DNA of 64,000 bases from Staphylococcus carnosus (GTDB lineage: Bacteria; Bacillota; Bacilli; Staphylococcales; Staphylococcaceae), in NCBI RefSeq assembly GCF_900458435.1, contig NZ_UHCT01000001.1, positions 1,178,001 to 1,242,000 on the forward strand, given 5' to 3'. Position numbers and translations under genes: made by a program. A model generated the notes under the pieces. It ran no database searches and had not been told where the DNA came from. It worked only from the letters and a program-made list of their open reading frames with translations. This document shows positions 40,389 to 49,246 of the stretch, one piece after another (the first letter of the stretch is position 1; the number at the start of each line of letters is the position of its first letter).

Positions 40389-41873
40389 ATGTTTAATTTT
40401 TTACAGCGTTTGGGACGTTCTTTGATGCTGCCAGTTGCCGTATTACCTGCTGCAGCTATCTTGATTGGAATTGGTAATGCTATTAAAGCTTTTCAAGCCA
40501 ATTCAGTAATTGGACAATTTATTTTCAATTGCGGTTTTGTAATTATGGAAAATCTCGGCATACTCTTTGCAATTGGTGTAGCACTCGGTATGGCTAAGAA
40601 AAATGACGGAGCTGTAACATTGGCTGCAGTTGTCGGTTTCTTTGTAGTAACAGGTGTTTTATCTCCCGATAAACTAACCGAATTATTACATGTTAAGGCA
40701 GATAAACTCAATGAAGCTTTTACTGCTATGAATGGACAAAATGTATTTGTAGGTCTGATCGTCGGATTGGTTGCTGCTTATTCTTATAACAAGTTCAGCG
40801 GAACAGAATTGCCTACGGCATTATCTTTCTTCAGCGGTAAACGCTTGGTTCCGATTATGACAGCATTGTTTTCATCTGTCGTAGCTATTATTTTCTTTTT
40901 CGTATGGCCATTTGTTTATGATGCTATTGTAGCGTTTGGTAAGTGGATTATTAATTTTGGTCCTTTCGGTGCATTTTTATATGGATTCTTTAACCGATTA
41001 TTAATACCGACAGGACTGCATCATGCTTTAAATTCAGTGTTTTGGTTTAATCTTGCAGGTATTGATGATGTTGCCAAATTCCAAACAGGTCATGATGCAG
41101 TAAAAGGTATTACAGGTCGTTATATGGCTGGTTTCTTCCCAGTTATGATGTTTGGTATTCCAGCAGCTGCTTTAGCAATGTATCATACGGCAAAAACAGA
41201 ACAGAAAAAGCGCGTAGCAGGGTTGATGCTTGCTGGTTCAATTTCTGCTTTCTTTGTAGGTGTGACTGAACCAATTGAATTTGCATTCATGTTTGTAGCT
41301 CCTGTGCTTTTTGTTATTCATGCATTGTTAACAGGATTATCACTATTTATTGCAGCAATTTTTCATTGGACTGCAGGTTTTGCATTTAGTGCAGGACTGA
41401 TTGATTTTGTTTTATCATTGTTAAATCCTGTAGCCAATCATCCAATGATGCTGATGGTTCAAGGACTAGTATTCTTTGTAATTTATTATGTTGTGTTCCG
41501 AGCAGTTATTCAAATCTTCAACTTAAATACACCAGGACGTGGAGATGATGAAATTGCTGATCCGGTTGTGGAAACAGCAAATGGAGCACCAGCTGGAAGT
41601 ATAAGTTCAGAAGGTGAACCACGTAAATATGAAAAAATGTCTTCTCAAATTATTGAAGGGCTGGGTGGAAAAGAAAATATTACATCACTTACAAATTGCG
41701 CTACGAGATTGCGATTAGAAGTTGCAGATATCAATCAATTAGATAAAAATAAAATTACTCAAGCAGGCGCAGTAGGTGTGACGACAAGCGGTCAGCATAA
41801 CGCACAAGTCATTATTGGCACTCAAGTTCAACAAGTTGCTGATGAGGTTGAATTGCAAATGGAAACAAATTAA
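40389..41873 (+). CDS. nagE: PTS N-acetylglucosamine transporter, EIICB
   Basis: Phosphotransferase permease of 494 aa. Residues about 1-385 are the EIIC membrane domain with the substrate motif GVTEPIEFAFMF. An Ala/Gly/Glu linker leads to the EIIB domain, with the phosphorylated Cys437 in SLTNCATRLRL. There is no EIIA domain, unlike the GlcA/GlcB glucose permeases, so a separate EIIA must donate phosphate. Sequence style and the lack of IIA favour GlcNAc; glucose is the main alternative. Confidence 0.78.
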   Translation: MFNFLQRLGRSLMLPVAVLPAAAILIGIGNAIKAFQANSVIGQFIFNCGFVIMENLGILFAIGVALGMAKKNDGAVTLAAVVGFFVVTGVLSPDKLTELLHVKADKLNEAFTAMNGQNVFVGLIVGLVAAYSYNKFSGTELPTALSFFSGKRLVPIMTALFSSVVAIIFFFVWPFVYDAIVAFGKWIINFGPFGAFLYGFFNRLLIPTGLHHALNSVFWFNLAGIDDVAKFQTGHDAVKGITGRYMAGFFPVMMFGIPAAALAMYHTAKTEQKKRVAGLMLAGSISAFFVGVTEPIEFAFMFVAPVLFVIHALLTGLSLFIAAIFHWTAGFAFSAGLIDFVLSLLNPVANHPMMLMVQGLVFFVIYYVVFRAVIQIFNLNTPGRGDDEIADPVVETANGAPAGSISSEGEPRKYEKMSSQIIEGLGGKENITSLTNCATRLRLEVADINQLDKNKITQAGAVGVTTSGQHNAQVIIGTQVQQVADEVELQMETN

Positions 41874-41884
41874 AGTCAATAATT

Positions 41885-41924
41885 AGAGCAAAGCATAAAT
41901 CTTTTAAAAAGGTTTGCTTCGCTC
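41885..41924 (+). terminator. hairpin after nagE
   Basis: AGAGCAAAGC pairs imperfectly with GCTTCGCTCT. The T-run is weak, so the terminator may leak. Confidence 0.5.
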
Positions 41925-41996
41925 TATTGCTTATTTAAGTATTCATTTGTATAATGATACTCATTAATCTGAATTTTCTGAAGTAGGTGCGTAATT

Positions 41997-43118
41997 ATGA
42001 AAGCAGTATTATTTGATGTTGATGGTGTATTTTTAAGTGAAGAGCGCTGTTTTGATGTATCAGCATTAACAGTATATGAAATTTTGATGAGTCATCAATT
42101 TTTGAAATTAATGCAGAATGTCAAATTCAATAAAATCGCTAATAGTGATATTACCCTGATTCGTCAGGTTGTATTTGACCAAGATAAAATACTAAATGCA
42201 ATGAAGTCACGTGGTTTGAATTCTAATTGGGACATGCTGTTTATTGCCTTATCAATTCATTTGATTGATTTATTAAAAAATGTCTCTCCGGAAGAAAAGG
42301 AAGCATTTTTGACAGCACATCCATTTACAGATGTAACACTACAAGAGCTTGGAGAGAATTTAAATGACCATACTCTAGATTTTGTAAAACCATTAAATTT
42401 TATGGAAAATGCTGAATCAGGAAAATCACAAATTTATCGTGATTTAAGAAAATATGCTGAACAAGAATTGAATACTACTCATACTGAACTGTTTGAAATT
42501 AGAAGTCCATTGTGGGAAATTGCTCAAGAGGTTTATCAAGAATGGTATTTAGGACATCGTTTATATCGTAAGGTAGAAAATAAAACACCACGCAGTGATT
42601 TTAAAACTGGCTATATTTATCAAGAATCAGAATTAGCTCCTATTGATCAAATTCAAAAGCTGCTCAGTGATTTAAAAGAAGCAGGTTATCAACTTGCGAT
42701 TGCGACGGGGCGCCCTAGAACAGAAACTCTTGTTCCATTTGAAGATAAAGGACTAGCTTCTTTCTTTGATCCACACCATATAGCAACTGCTTCTGAAGTG
42801 TTAAAAGCAGAAGAACGATTTCCAGAATTAAAGCCTTTAGGCAAACCTAATCCATTTAGTTATATTACTGCATATAATGGTAATGATGAATCAAATTATC
42901 GTGAATACGCTGAACAACAAGAAAATATATTCTCTGATCAGGAAATATTTATAGTAGGGGATTCTTTAGCGGATTTATTTAGTGCTGATACAACTGATGC
43001 AACTTTTATAGGAACTTTGACAGGTTTGAAAGGTAAAGCAGCGAAAGATGAATTAGCAGTACATCAAGCAGATTACATCGTTGATAATGTATTAGATATT
43101 CGAAAAATATTATTATAA
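41997..43118 (+). CDS. HAD-superfamily hydrolase, large-cap type
   Basis: 373 aa, longer than most HAD phosphatases. Motif I is LFDVDGVFLS with the nucleophile Asp, motif II appears as ATGRPRTET, and motif IV as VGDSLADLFSAD. About 190 residues separate motifs I and II, making an unusually large helical cap that should set substrate choice. The substrate is unknown. It lies between nagE and the convergent serA and has its own TAGGTGCG leader. Confidence 0.8.
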   Translation: MKAVLFDVDGVFLSEERCFDVSALTVYEILMSHQFLKLMQNVKFNKIANSDITLIRQVVFDQDKILNAMKSRGLNSNWDMLFIALSIHLIDLLKNVSPEEKEAFLTAHPFTDVTLQELGENLNDHTLDFVKPLNFMENAESGKSQIYRDLRKYAEQELNTTHTELFEIRSPLWEIAQEVYQEWYLGHRLYRKVENKTPRSDFKTGYIYQESELAPIDQIQKLLSDLKEAGYQLAIATGRPRTETLVPFEDKGLASFFDPHHIATASEVLKAEERFPELKPLGKPNPFSYITAYNGNDESNYREYAEQQENIFSDQEIFIVGDSLADLFSADTTDATFIGTLTGLKGKAAKDELAVHQADYIVDNVLDIRKILL

Positions 43119-43125
43119 AAATTTT

Positions 43126-43165
43126 AAAACCAGCTGGAGAGATCTTCTCCCAGCTGGTTTTTATA
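43126..43165. terminator. terminator between the HAD gene and serA
   Basis: AAAACCAGCTGG-AGA / TCT-CCCAGCTGGTTTTT stem, T-rich on both exits, between convergent genes. Confidence 0.85.
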
Positions 43166-43169
43166 ATGA

Positions 43170-44762
43170 TTATTTACTTAAATCTACAAACTGAATATTT
43201 TTGAAACCATCAATTTGGAAAAGTGCTTTGATGATATCTTCAGAAACTGTATGGTCGACTGATATAATCATCATTGCATCGCCGCCTTCTTCTGCACGGC
43301 CTAAATGCATTGAAGCAATATTAATATCATATTCTCCTAAAATCTGTCCCGTTCTACCTACAATACCAGGTCGGTCTGTATGATTAATAATTAATTGGTA
43401 TTCGGCAGGTTTAAAATCAACAGGGTAGTCGTTGATTCTTACAATACGAGGACCATAACCATTTAGTACTGTAGCACCAACCGTAACGACTTGGTCACGA
43501 TTAATCATTGTTAATTCGATGTAATTATTAAATGAACGTGATTTAGCATCTTTTTCGACATTATATACGACATTTTGTTCATTTAATAAGAAGAGTGAGT
43601 TCACAAGATTTACGCGATCTCCTAAATCTTGAGATAATACGCCTTTAGCAATAGTACGTGTCAAAATATTTGTATCTTCTTTGACAAGTTGACCGCTGAA
43701 TTTAATTTTAAGTTCACGCGGTGCTTTTCCAAGAAGCTGAATACAAACTTTACCCGCCATATCACAAAGATCGATATAATCTTGTAATTCTTTATCTTCC
43801 TCTCCAAAAATCATTTTCGGTGCATTAATTGCATGACGAACATTACCAGTATGGAAAAATTCTGCAATCTCATTAGAAACTGAAACGGCTACTTTTTCTT
43901 GTGCTTCAACAGTAGAAGCTCCTAGATGTGGTGTTACAATTACTTTATCATGTTTAACTAAAGGTGAATTGGTAGCAGGTTCATGTGTGAATACATCAAT
44001 TGCAGCACGTGCGATTAGCCCTTTATCTAATGCTTCAACTAATTCTTCTTCATCGATAATACCGCCACGTGCTACGTTGATAATTTGTAATTGCGGTTTT
44101 GCTTGTTCAAAAAACTCTTTACCAATCATACCCTTAGTTTTAGCAGTAAGGGGAGTATGAACTGTAACAAAATCAGCCTTTTGTGCAATTTCCTCAACAC
44201 TTGCACGTTCGATATCTAACTCTTGAGCTTTTTCAGCAGTTAAATATGGATCAAAGGCAATGATTTTCATACCAAAGCTTTTTGCGCGTTTAGCAACACC
44301 TAATCCAATTCTGCCAGTTCCGATTACGCCCAAAGTTTTATGATAAAGTTCAGTACCTTTAAATTCAGAACGATTCCATTTTCCTTCTTTAAGAGATTGA
44401 TGTGCCATCGGAATTTGACGAGCCATAGCTAAAATCATAGCCATTGAATGTTCTGTTGCAGAAATTGTATTTCCATCCGGTGCATTGATGACCAAAACAC
44501 CGCGTTTTGTTGCGGCATCTTTATTTATATTATCTACACCCACACCAGCGCGAGCAATTATTTTTAAATTATCCGCTGCCTCAATGACATCTTCAGTGAC
44601 TTGAGTTTGGCTTCTCACAATGAGTCCATCGTATGCTTTGATTTTTTCAATTAGTTCATCTGGAGAAAGTGATGTATCTATATCCACTTCAAATTGTTCA
44701 TCATCTAATAAAGTTTGCAACCCGTCCTTAGCGATAGGGTCTGATACTAAAATTTTATACAT
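43170..44762 (-). CDS. serA: D-3-phosphoglycerate dehydrogenase
   Basis: 530 aa long-form SerA that oxidises 3-phosphoglycerate to start serine synthesis. The NAD fold holds GVIGTGRIGLGVAKRAKSFG, the catalytic region has INVARGGIIDEEELV, and a His sits in TPHLGASTVEAQ. After the allosteric-substrate-binding domain comes a C-terminal ACT domain (about 455-530) beginning INHTDRPGIVGR, usually the serine sensor. Its start overlaps the upstream aminotransferase gene by 8 bases, so the two are translationally coupled. Confidence 0.96.
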   Translation of the reverse strand: MYKILVSDPIAKDGLQTLLDDEQFEVDIDTSLSPDELIEKIKAYDGLIVRSQTQVTEDVIEAADNLKIIARAGVGVDNINKDAATKRGVLVINAPDGNTISATEHSMAMILAMARQIPMAHQSLKEGKWNRSEFKGTELYHKTLGVIGTGRIGLGVAKRAKSFGMKIIAFDPYLTAEKAQELDIERASVEEIAQKADFVTVHTPLTAKTKGMIGKEFFEQAKPQLQIINVARGGIIDEEELVEALDKGLIARAAIDVFTHEPATNSPLVKHDKVIVTPHLGASTVEAQEKVAVSVSNEIAEFFHTGNVRHAINAPKMIFGEEDKELQDYIDLCDMAGKVCIQLLGKAPRELKIKFSGQLVKEDTNILTRTIAKGVLSQDLGDRVNLVNSLFLLNEQNVVYNVEKDAKSRSFNNYIELTMINRDQVVTVGATVLNGYGPRIVRINDYPVDFKPAEYQLIINHTDRPGIVGRTGQILGEYDINIASMHLGRAEEGGDAMMIISVDHTVSEDIIKALFQIDGFKNIQFVDLSK

Positions 44763-45912
44763 AATCTTTAATCACCTCTAAATAAGCTTTTGTACCTTTA
44801 CCAATATAAGATTCATTTCTTAAGTCACTTAAAATAACTTCTAAAGCACTTACGCATTGTAATATGTCAGCTGTATCAATGGTTCCTAGATGACCAATAC
44901 GTAAGATTTTTCCTTTTAATTTTCCTTGACCCCCAGCAATTGTAATGTTGAAGCGATTTAACAATTGATTTTTAATTGAGGAAATTTCCTCAGATGTTGG
45001 TGGAACAAAGGCTGTAACAGTAGGTGAAGCATATTCATCTTCCACAAGAAGTGGTAAATCTAACGCTTTTAGCGCAGCACGTAAACCGTCACGTATTACA
45101 TAATGTCTTTTGATTACATTGTTGAATCCCTCATCTTCAACAAGTTCTGCATATGCAGCTACACCTTTATATAAACTTACGTTTGGTGTGAAAGGTGTTG
45201 AATTATTTTCAGCAGATGCAATATATTTATTAAAATCTAAATAAAAACGTGGTGTTTCTACTTCAGCAAAACGATCTTTTGCTCTATCTGAATATGCAGC
45301 AAAAGCCAATCCAGGTGGTAACATTAATGCTTTTTGGCTCCCTGCAACTAGTACATCGATATTGTCGCGTTTAAGGTTGACATCAACTGCGCCCACACAG
45401 CTGACACCATCAACTACAAAATAAGTTTCAGGATATTTTTCATGTATTGCTTTGCCTAATTCATGAATAGGGTGTACTACAGTTGTTGATGTCTCACAGT
45501 ATTGTGTATATACTGCAGTCACATCTTCAGTCAATGAATTTAAATAATCCATAAATTCATTGACATTAACTGCTTCTCCCCATGTAACATTGTAAACATG
45601 TACATGATTAAAATACGTTTCTGCAATTTGTTTGAAACGATTGCCGAATGTTCCAGAAACTATAACAACAACATGGTCATCTGGATTAACCAAATTGACC
45701 ATGCTTGCTTCTAAAGCACTCGTACCGCTGGATGTAAAAATAAGTACGTCATTTTCTGAACCGAAAACAGGCTTCAACCCTTTATAAGCCTTTTCAGCAA
45801 CTTTCTCAAATTCTTTTGTACGATGACCAATCATTGGTTCTTGGATGACGCGTTGAATACGGTCCGGAATCGGAGTTGGTCCCGGTGTTAATAACAATGG
45901 ATGATGATACAT
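44755..45912 (-). CDS. class V aminotransferase, probable serine-pathway transaminase
   Basis: PLP enzyme of 385 aa in the alanine-glyoxylate / serine-pyruvate family. TPGPTPIPDRIQ opens the fold, SSGTSALEASMVNLV holds the phosphate loop, and the Schiff-base lysine is K194 in AGSQKALMLPPG. Its overlap with serA (8 bases) suggests that it aminates the SerA product, 3-phosphohydroxypyruvate, in place of SerC; that is inference from context. Serine-glyoxylate transamination is the alternative. AGGGGGAAA sits just before the ATG. Confidence 0.8.
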   Translation of the reverse strand: MYHHPLLLTPGPTPIPDRIQRVIQEPMIGHRTKEFEKVAEKAYKGLKPVFGSENDVLIFTSSGTSALEASMVNLVNPDDHVVVIVSGTFGNRFKQIAETYFNHVHVYNVTWGEAVNVNEFMDYLNSLTEDVTAVYTQYCETSTTVVHPIHELGKAIHEKYPETYFVVDGVSCVGAVDVNLKRDNIDVLVAGSQKALMLPPGLAFAAYSDRAKDRFAEVETPRFYLDFNKYIASAENNSTPFTPNVSLYKGVAAYAELVEDEGFNNVIKRHYVIRDGLRAALKALDLPLLVEDEYASPTVTAFVPPTSEEISSIKNQLLNRFNITIAGGQGKLKGKILRIGHLGTIDTADILQCVSALEVILSDLRNESYIGKGTKAYLEVIKDYV

Positions 45913-46026
45913 ATAGATTTCCCCCTAACAACAAGATTGTTTCATTTTATCAAATATTCTGAAAATAAGGAAGTGAATTTATGTGTAAATATGGAGTATT
46001 TGCAACAATTTAACACTTCAACAGAT

Positions 46027-46040
46027 TGTAAGCGGTTACT
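46027..46040. promoter_or_regulatory. cre-like site upstream of the aminotransferase-serA operon
   Basis: TGTAAGCGGTTACT matches 11 of 12 fixed cre positions. It lies about 115 bases upstream of the leftward operon, and no other gene start is nearer. Confidence 0.5.
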
Positions 46041-46106
46041 CTTATTTGGGCTATAAATATATTTTTGAAAAGAGCAATTTTAGTGTTTTTTGTAGCTTTT
46101 TAATTA

Positions 46107-46151
46107 AAAAGAGACCAAACAAAATAAATCTACTTTGCTTGGCCATTCTTA
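46107..46151 (-). terminator. probable terminator of the OsmC gene
   Basis: Imperfect hairpin on the minus strand (AAGAATGGCCAAGCAAA with TTTGTTTGGTCTCTT) followed by T5. Confidence 0.45.
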
Positions 46152-46156
46152 GTGAG

Positions 46157-46597
46157 TTATAAAATAGTTGGTTCTATTTTAATTTCTACATTACCTCGTA
46201 TAGAATTTGAAATCATACAGTTGTTATCTGCGATTTTTAATAATGAATTGAGGCGTTTTTCAAGTTGTTCTTTTTCAGTTCTATTTACAGTGATTTGCGG
46301 TTTATGTGTAATACGTTCCATTTTAAATTTACCGTTATTAAGTGAAGCAGTTCCTATAGATTGTTGATTAATAGATACAGAAGTAAAACGAGCACGTTCT
46401 AAAGCTGCAGCAAGTGAAATTATATAGCAAGAAGAAGCTGCAGCTACAAGCATTTCATCTGGGTTAGTGCCTACACCTTGGCCTCCTAATGAGCCTGGGA
46501 TAGAAATTTCTTCGTTAATCACATTACCTTGAGCACGTCCCACTTCATCACGGCCACCACTCCATTGCGTATTTATAATAAAATCATGTTCTGGCAT
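46157..46597 (-). CDS. OsmC/Ohr-family peroxide-reducing protein
   Basis: 146 aa OsmC-fold protein. The two redox cysteines are visible in AASSCYIISLAAALERA and DNNCMISNSIRGN, as needed for thiol-dependent reduction of organic hydroperoxides. The start is set at MPEHDFI (46597), with GGGGGG nine bases before it; the ATG at 46615 overlaps that G-run. It belongs to the OsmC family proper or the Ohr-like group; the exact subfamily is uncertain. Confidence 0.83.
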   Translation of the reverse strand: MPEHDFIINTQWSGGRDEVGRAQGNVINEEISIPGSLGGQGVGTNPDEMLVAAASSCYIISLAAALERARFTSVSINQQSIGTASLNNGKFKMERITHKPQITVNRTEKEQLEKRLNSLLKIADNNCMISNSIRGNVEIKIEPTIL

Positions 46598-46668
46598 TTT
46601 TCTTTTACCCCCCATTTTATATATGATAAATTATTTTTAAAGCTTATTAACAAAAAAGGATGGATTAC

Positions 46669-47418
46669 ATGCATAAAATCAAACCAGACGATGAACTTAA
46701 AATAATCGCACATCGCGGTTTTAATATTGATTATCCTGAAAATACACTGCTTGCTTACAAAGCAGCATTAAATACGAATATAAATATGTTGGAAATAGAT
46801 GTTCATTTGACCAAAGATCAAGAATTAGTAGTGATTCATGATGATAGAATTGACCGAACATCTAACGGTTCTGGTTATATTAAAAATTATACATTAGATG
46901 AATTGAAAAGCTATGATTTCGGGTTATGGAAGGATAGCACTTTTGAGGGAACTAGAATCATGACATTTGGAGAGGTTGTTAAACTTATACAACCATATGA
47001 TATAACTTTATTGATAGAAATTAAAAAGCCGAGTCAATATCCTAATATTGAAGAAATATTGTTGCGTGAACTTAAAGAATATCGCTTGAATCCTGAACGT
47101 GCTATCTTACAATCATTTGATGAAAAGAGTATCCAGAAAATTGCCGAAATCACGCGGGAATATGAATTAGGGTTACTTTTAAGTAAGAAGAAATATTTAA
47201 TGAGAATGCCTAACTTCAATAAAATAGCTAAATTCTGTGAATATGTAAATCCGAACTATCAATTAGTGAACCGTAAATTTGTTGAAAGGGCACATGCACA
47301 TCGTTTAAAAGTAATGCCTTATACAGTCAATAATGTTGAAGAAATACAAAAATTAATAGATCTTGGTGTAGACGGTATTATAACTGATGGGCCTAATTAT
47401 TATTTTGAATTAGATTGA
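46669..47418 (+). CDS. glpQ: glycerophosphodiester phosphodiesterase
   Basis: GDPD-family enzyme of 249 aa with no signal peptide, so cytosolic. The catalytic HRGFNIDYPENT, EIDVHLTKDQELVVIHDD and the late VDGIITDGP are complete. It releases glycerol-3-phosphate from deacylated phospholipids. The ATG at 46669 has AAAAAGGA eight bases upstream; an ATG at 46660 overlaps that site. Confidence 0.9.
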   Translation: MHKIKPDDELKIIAHRGFNIDYPENTLLAYKAALNTNINMLEIDVHLTKDQELVVIHDDRIDRTSNGSGYIKNYTLDELKSYDFGLWKDSTFEGTRIMTFGEVVKLIQPYDITLLIEIKKPSQYPNIEEILLRELKEYRLNPERAILQSFDEKSIQKIAEITREYELGLLLSKKKYLMRMPNFNKIAKFCEYVNPNYQLVNRKFVERAHAHRLKVMPYTVNNVEEIQKLIDLGVDGIITDGPNYYFELD

Positions 47419-47514
47419 TGAAAATTATTGTATAATAATATTAGGATATCAAATAGGAGGAAGAGCGAAAGACATCAAGTAAAAACAAAAGATTTCTTTC
47501 CTCAGATTATTGTT

Positions 47515-47622
47515 ATGAAAATTAATTTGAAATTTGAAAGTAAAAAAGAATTAGCAAGTTGGATTATTGTAATTGTTGGCGTAGTAATCTACAGAATTAT
47601 TAAAACTAAAAAGAATAAGTAA
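47515..47622 (+). CDS. small single-helix membrane peptide
   Basis: A 35-residue reading from ATG 47515: a charged N-terminal half, one hydrophobic helix (ELASWIIVIVGVVIYRI) and a basic tail (IKTKKNK). The frame stays open upstream to 47428. A TATAAT (47431-47436) and a strong AGGAGG (47456-47461) lie ahead, but no NTG codon follows the AGGAGG at normal spacing, and the ATG itself has no ribosome site. It may be real with a non-standard start, or a decayed gene. The layout (short hydrophobic peptide, lysine tail, terminator) resembles small membrane peptides in general; I claim no family. Confidence 0.45.
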   Translation: MKINLKFESKKELASWIIVIVGVVIYRIIKTKKNK

Positions 47623-47630
47623 GAGGGAAA

Positions 47631-47675
47631 AGCGAGAAAACTAGAAAATAGTTTCTCGCTTTCTCATTTTTTAGA
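47631..47675 (+). terminator. terminator after the small membrane peptide gene
   Basis: AGCGAGAAAACT / AGTTTCTCGCT stem followed by a T-rich exit. Confidence 0.7.
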
Positions 47676-47687
47676 TTGGATTTACAT

Positions 47688-47724
47688 CAAAAAAGCACTG
47701 CTCTCCAATTGGAAAGCAGTGCTT
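47688..47724 (-). terminator. terminator of rpsD
   Basis: AAGCACTGCTCTCC / GGAAAGCAGTGCTT stem with an AATT loop; the minus-strand exit is a T-run. Confidence 0.85.
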
Positions 47725-47735
47725 GAAAAGTTCTA

Positions 47736-48341
47736 TTATTTACCTGAGTAGTACTCAACGATAAGTTGTTCGTTGATTTCAGCAGGTAATTCGCTACGTT
47801 CAGGAACGCGTACGAAAGTACCAGATAATTTTTCTTCGTCAAAGTCTAAGTATTCAGGAACAAAGTTGTTAATTTCAACTGATTCTTGAATGATGTCTAG
47901 TTTTTGAGATTTTTCTCTAACTGAGACAACTTGACCTGGTTTTAAAGTATAAGATGGAATGTTTACACGTTTACCATCTACTTCAATGTGCCCATGACCT
48001 ACTAATTGACGAGCTTGACGACGAGTACGTGCTAAACCTAAAGCATATACGACAGCGTCTAAACGTCTAGCTAATAAGCGCATGAAGTTTTCACCATGCA
48101 CACCAGATTGTTTACCGGCTTCGATAAATGTATTGTGGAATTGTCTTTCAGTAATTCCATACAAGTAACGTAATTTTTGTTTTTCACGCAATTGAATTGC
48201 ATATTCTGATAATTTTTTTCTTTGGTTAGGACCATGTTGTCCTGGTGCGTAAGGGCGTTTTTCTAATTCTTTACCAGTACCGCTTAAAGAAATACCTAAA
48301 CGACGAGATTTTTTCCAGTTTGAACCTCTGAATCGAGCCAT
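47736..48341 (-). CDS. rpsD: 30S ribosomal protein S4
   Basis: Primary 16S-binding ribosomal protein, 201 aa. [19 protein letters not shown] and the S4 RNA-binding domain ([20 protein letters not shown]) are clear. The N-terminus lacks the four zinc cysteines, so this is the zinc-free (C-minus) form, as in B. subtilis. It is a single gene outside the ribosomal clusters, as in Bacillales, with a long leader. AAGGAGGAG is its ribosome site. Confidence 0.98.
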   Translation of the reverse strand: MARFRGSNWKKSRRLGISLSGTGKELEKRPYAPGQHGPNQRKKLSEYAIQLREKQKLRYLYGITERQFHNTFIEAGKQSGVHGENFMRLLARRLDAVVYALGLARTRRQARQLVGHGHIEVDGKRVNIPSYTLKPGQVVSVREKSQKLDIIQESVEINNFVPEYLDFDEEKLSGTFVRVPERSELPAEINEQLIVEYYSGK

Positions 48342-48525
48342 ATTAAGACTCCTCCTTTTGTTTTTTTAAATTTGTAATGAAAAAACAAAAAAGAGTGTTG
48401 TATGCTTATTAAGATATGTTGTTTTATGTGTCCTCGCCTCATAGCTACGGTTACACGGCACGTCCGCGTTGGGAACAACATAGCGCCTAATAATATACAA
48501 CTGCTACTTTCGTTAATTCACACAA
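48342..48525 (-). ncRNA. candidate autoregulatory leader of rpsD
   Basis: About 180 nt lie between the promoter and the rpsD start. ATGTTGTT and AACAACAT (plus-strand 48415-48423 and 48475-48482) close a structured block that contains a GC-rich core (CGCGGACGTGCCG on the minus strand), unlike the AT-rich surroundings. The rpsD leader of B. subtilis is a known target of S4 repression; equivalence here is inference. Confidence 0.6.
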
Positions 48526-48530
48526 AGAGT

Positions 48531-48558
48531 ATTGTACCATTTACACCGGTAAAGTCAA
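48531..48558 (-). promoter_or_regulatory. rpsD promoter
   Basis: On the minus strand TTGACT, a 16-base spacer and TACAAT, with a TGG before the -10 giving an extended -10. Confidence 0.75.
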
Positions 48559-48590
48559 TACATTTATAGAAAATAGTAGAATCTATCGTA

Positions 48591-49064
48591 TTATTTCACC
48601 GTTTGAGCAATTTGTTTTTCTAATATTTTCATGATGGATTCTAAACCAACTTGATCATCTACTGTAAAACGTTCTTTGATTGGCGCATCAATATCTAATA
48701 ATCCGATAACTTCTCCATTGCGATGCATGGGTATCACAATTTCAGATTGGCTACGCGCATCACAAGCAATATGACCAGGGAATGCATGTACATCATCCAC
48801 ACGTTGTGTGATATCTTTTTCAACAGAAGTGCCGCATACACCTTTACCAATTTGAATAGGTGTACAAGCAGGGCGTCCTTGGAATGGACCTAAAATCAAT
48901 TGCCCGTCTTCGATTAAATAAAAACCTAACCAGTTAATATTAGACAAATTTTCATTTAATAAAGCAGAAGTATTGCTTAATAATGTAATCATATATTTTT
49001 CATCAGCATTTAAACCTTCAAGCTGCTGCTGAATAGATTTATAATTAGTTGTAGTTTGAGTCAC
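48591..49064 (-). CDS. free methionine-(R)-sulfoxide reductase (GAF domain, YtsP)
   Basis: 157 aa single GAF domain. The three fRMsr cysteines are present at 67 (GRPACTPI), 77 (GKGVCGTS) and 101 (HIACDARS), at the family spacing, so it should repair free Met-R-sulfoxide rather than bind cyclic nucleotides. It is read leftwards, next to rpsD, as ytsP is in B. subtilis. Confidence 0.88.
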   Translation of the reverse strand: MTQTTTNYKSIQQQLEGLNADEKYMITLLSNTSALLNENLSNINWLGFYLIEDGQLILGPFQGRPACTPIQIGKGVCGTSVEKDITQRVDDVHAFPGHIACDARSQSEIVIPMHRNGEVIGLLDIDAPIKERFTVDDQVGLESIMKILEKQIAQTVK

Positions 49065-49188
49065 TTAAAAGACCTCTTTTCCATCTATAATTTTCCATAT
49101 TATAATATGTTTTCTAAAATTATTTCAATTCAAATCGCTTTTTAGTTCAAATGTAAGGAGATTGTTATAAGAAAGTTAAGATTTTTAT

Positions 49189-49217
49189 TTTAATGAGACC
49201 CAAAATTACGCTATAAT
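49189..49217 (+). promoter_or_regulatory. candidate ezrA promoter
   Basis: TTTAAT (49189-49194), 17-base spacer, TATAAT (49212-49217). Confidence 0.55.
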
Positions 49218-49246
49218 AAGAAGTGATTAAATAGGAGGAGAAAACA

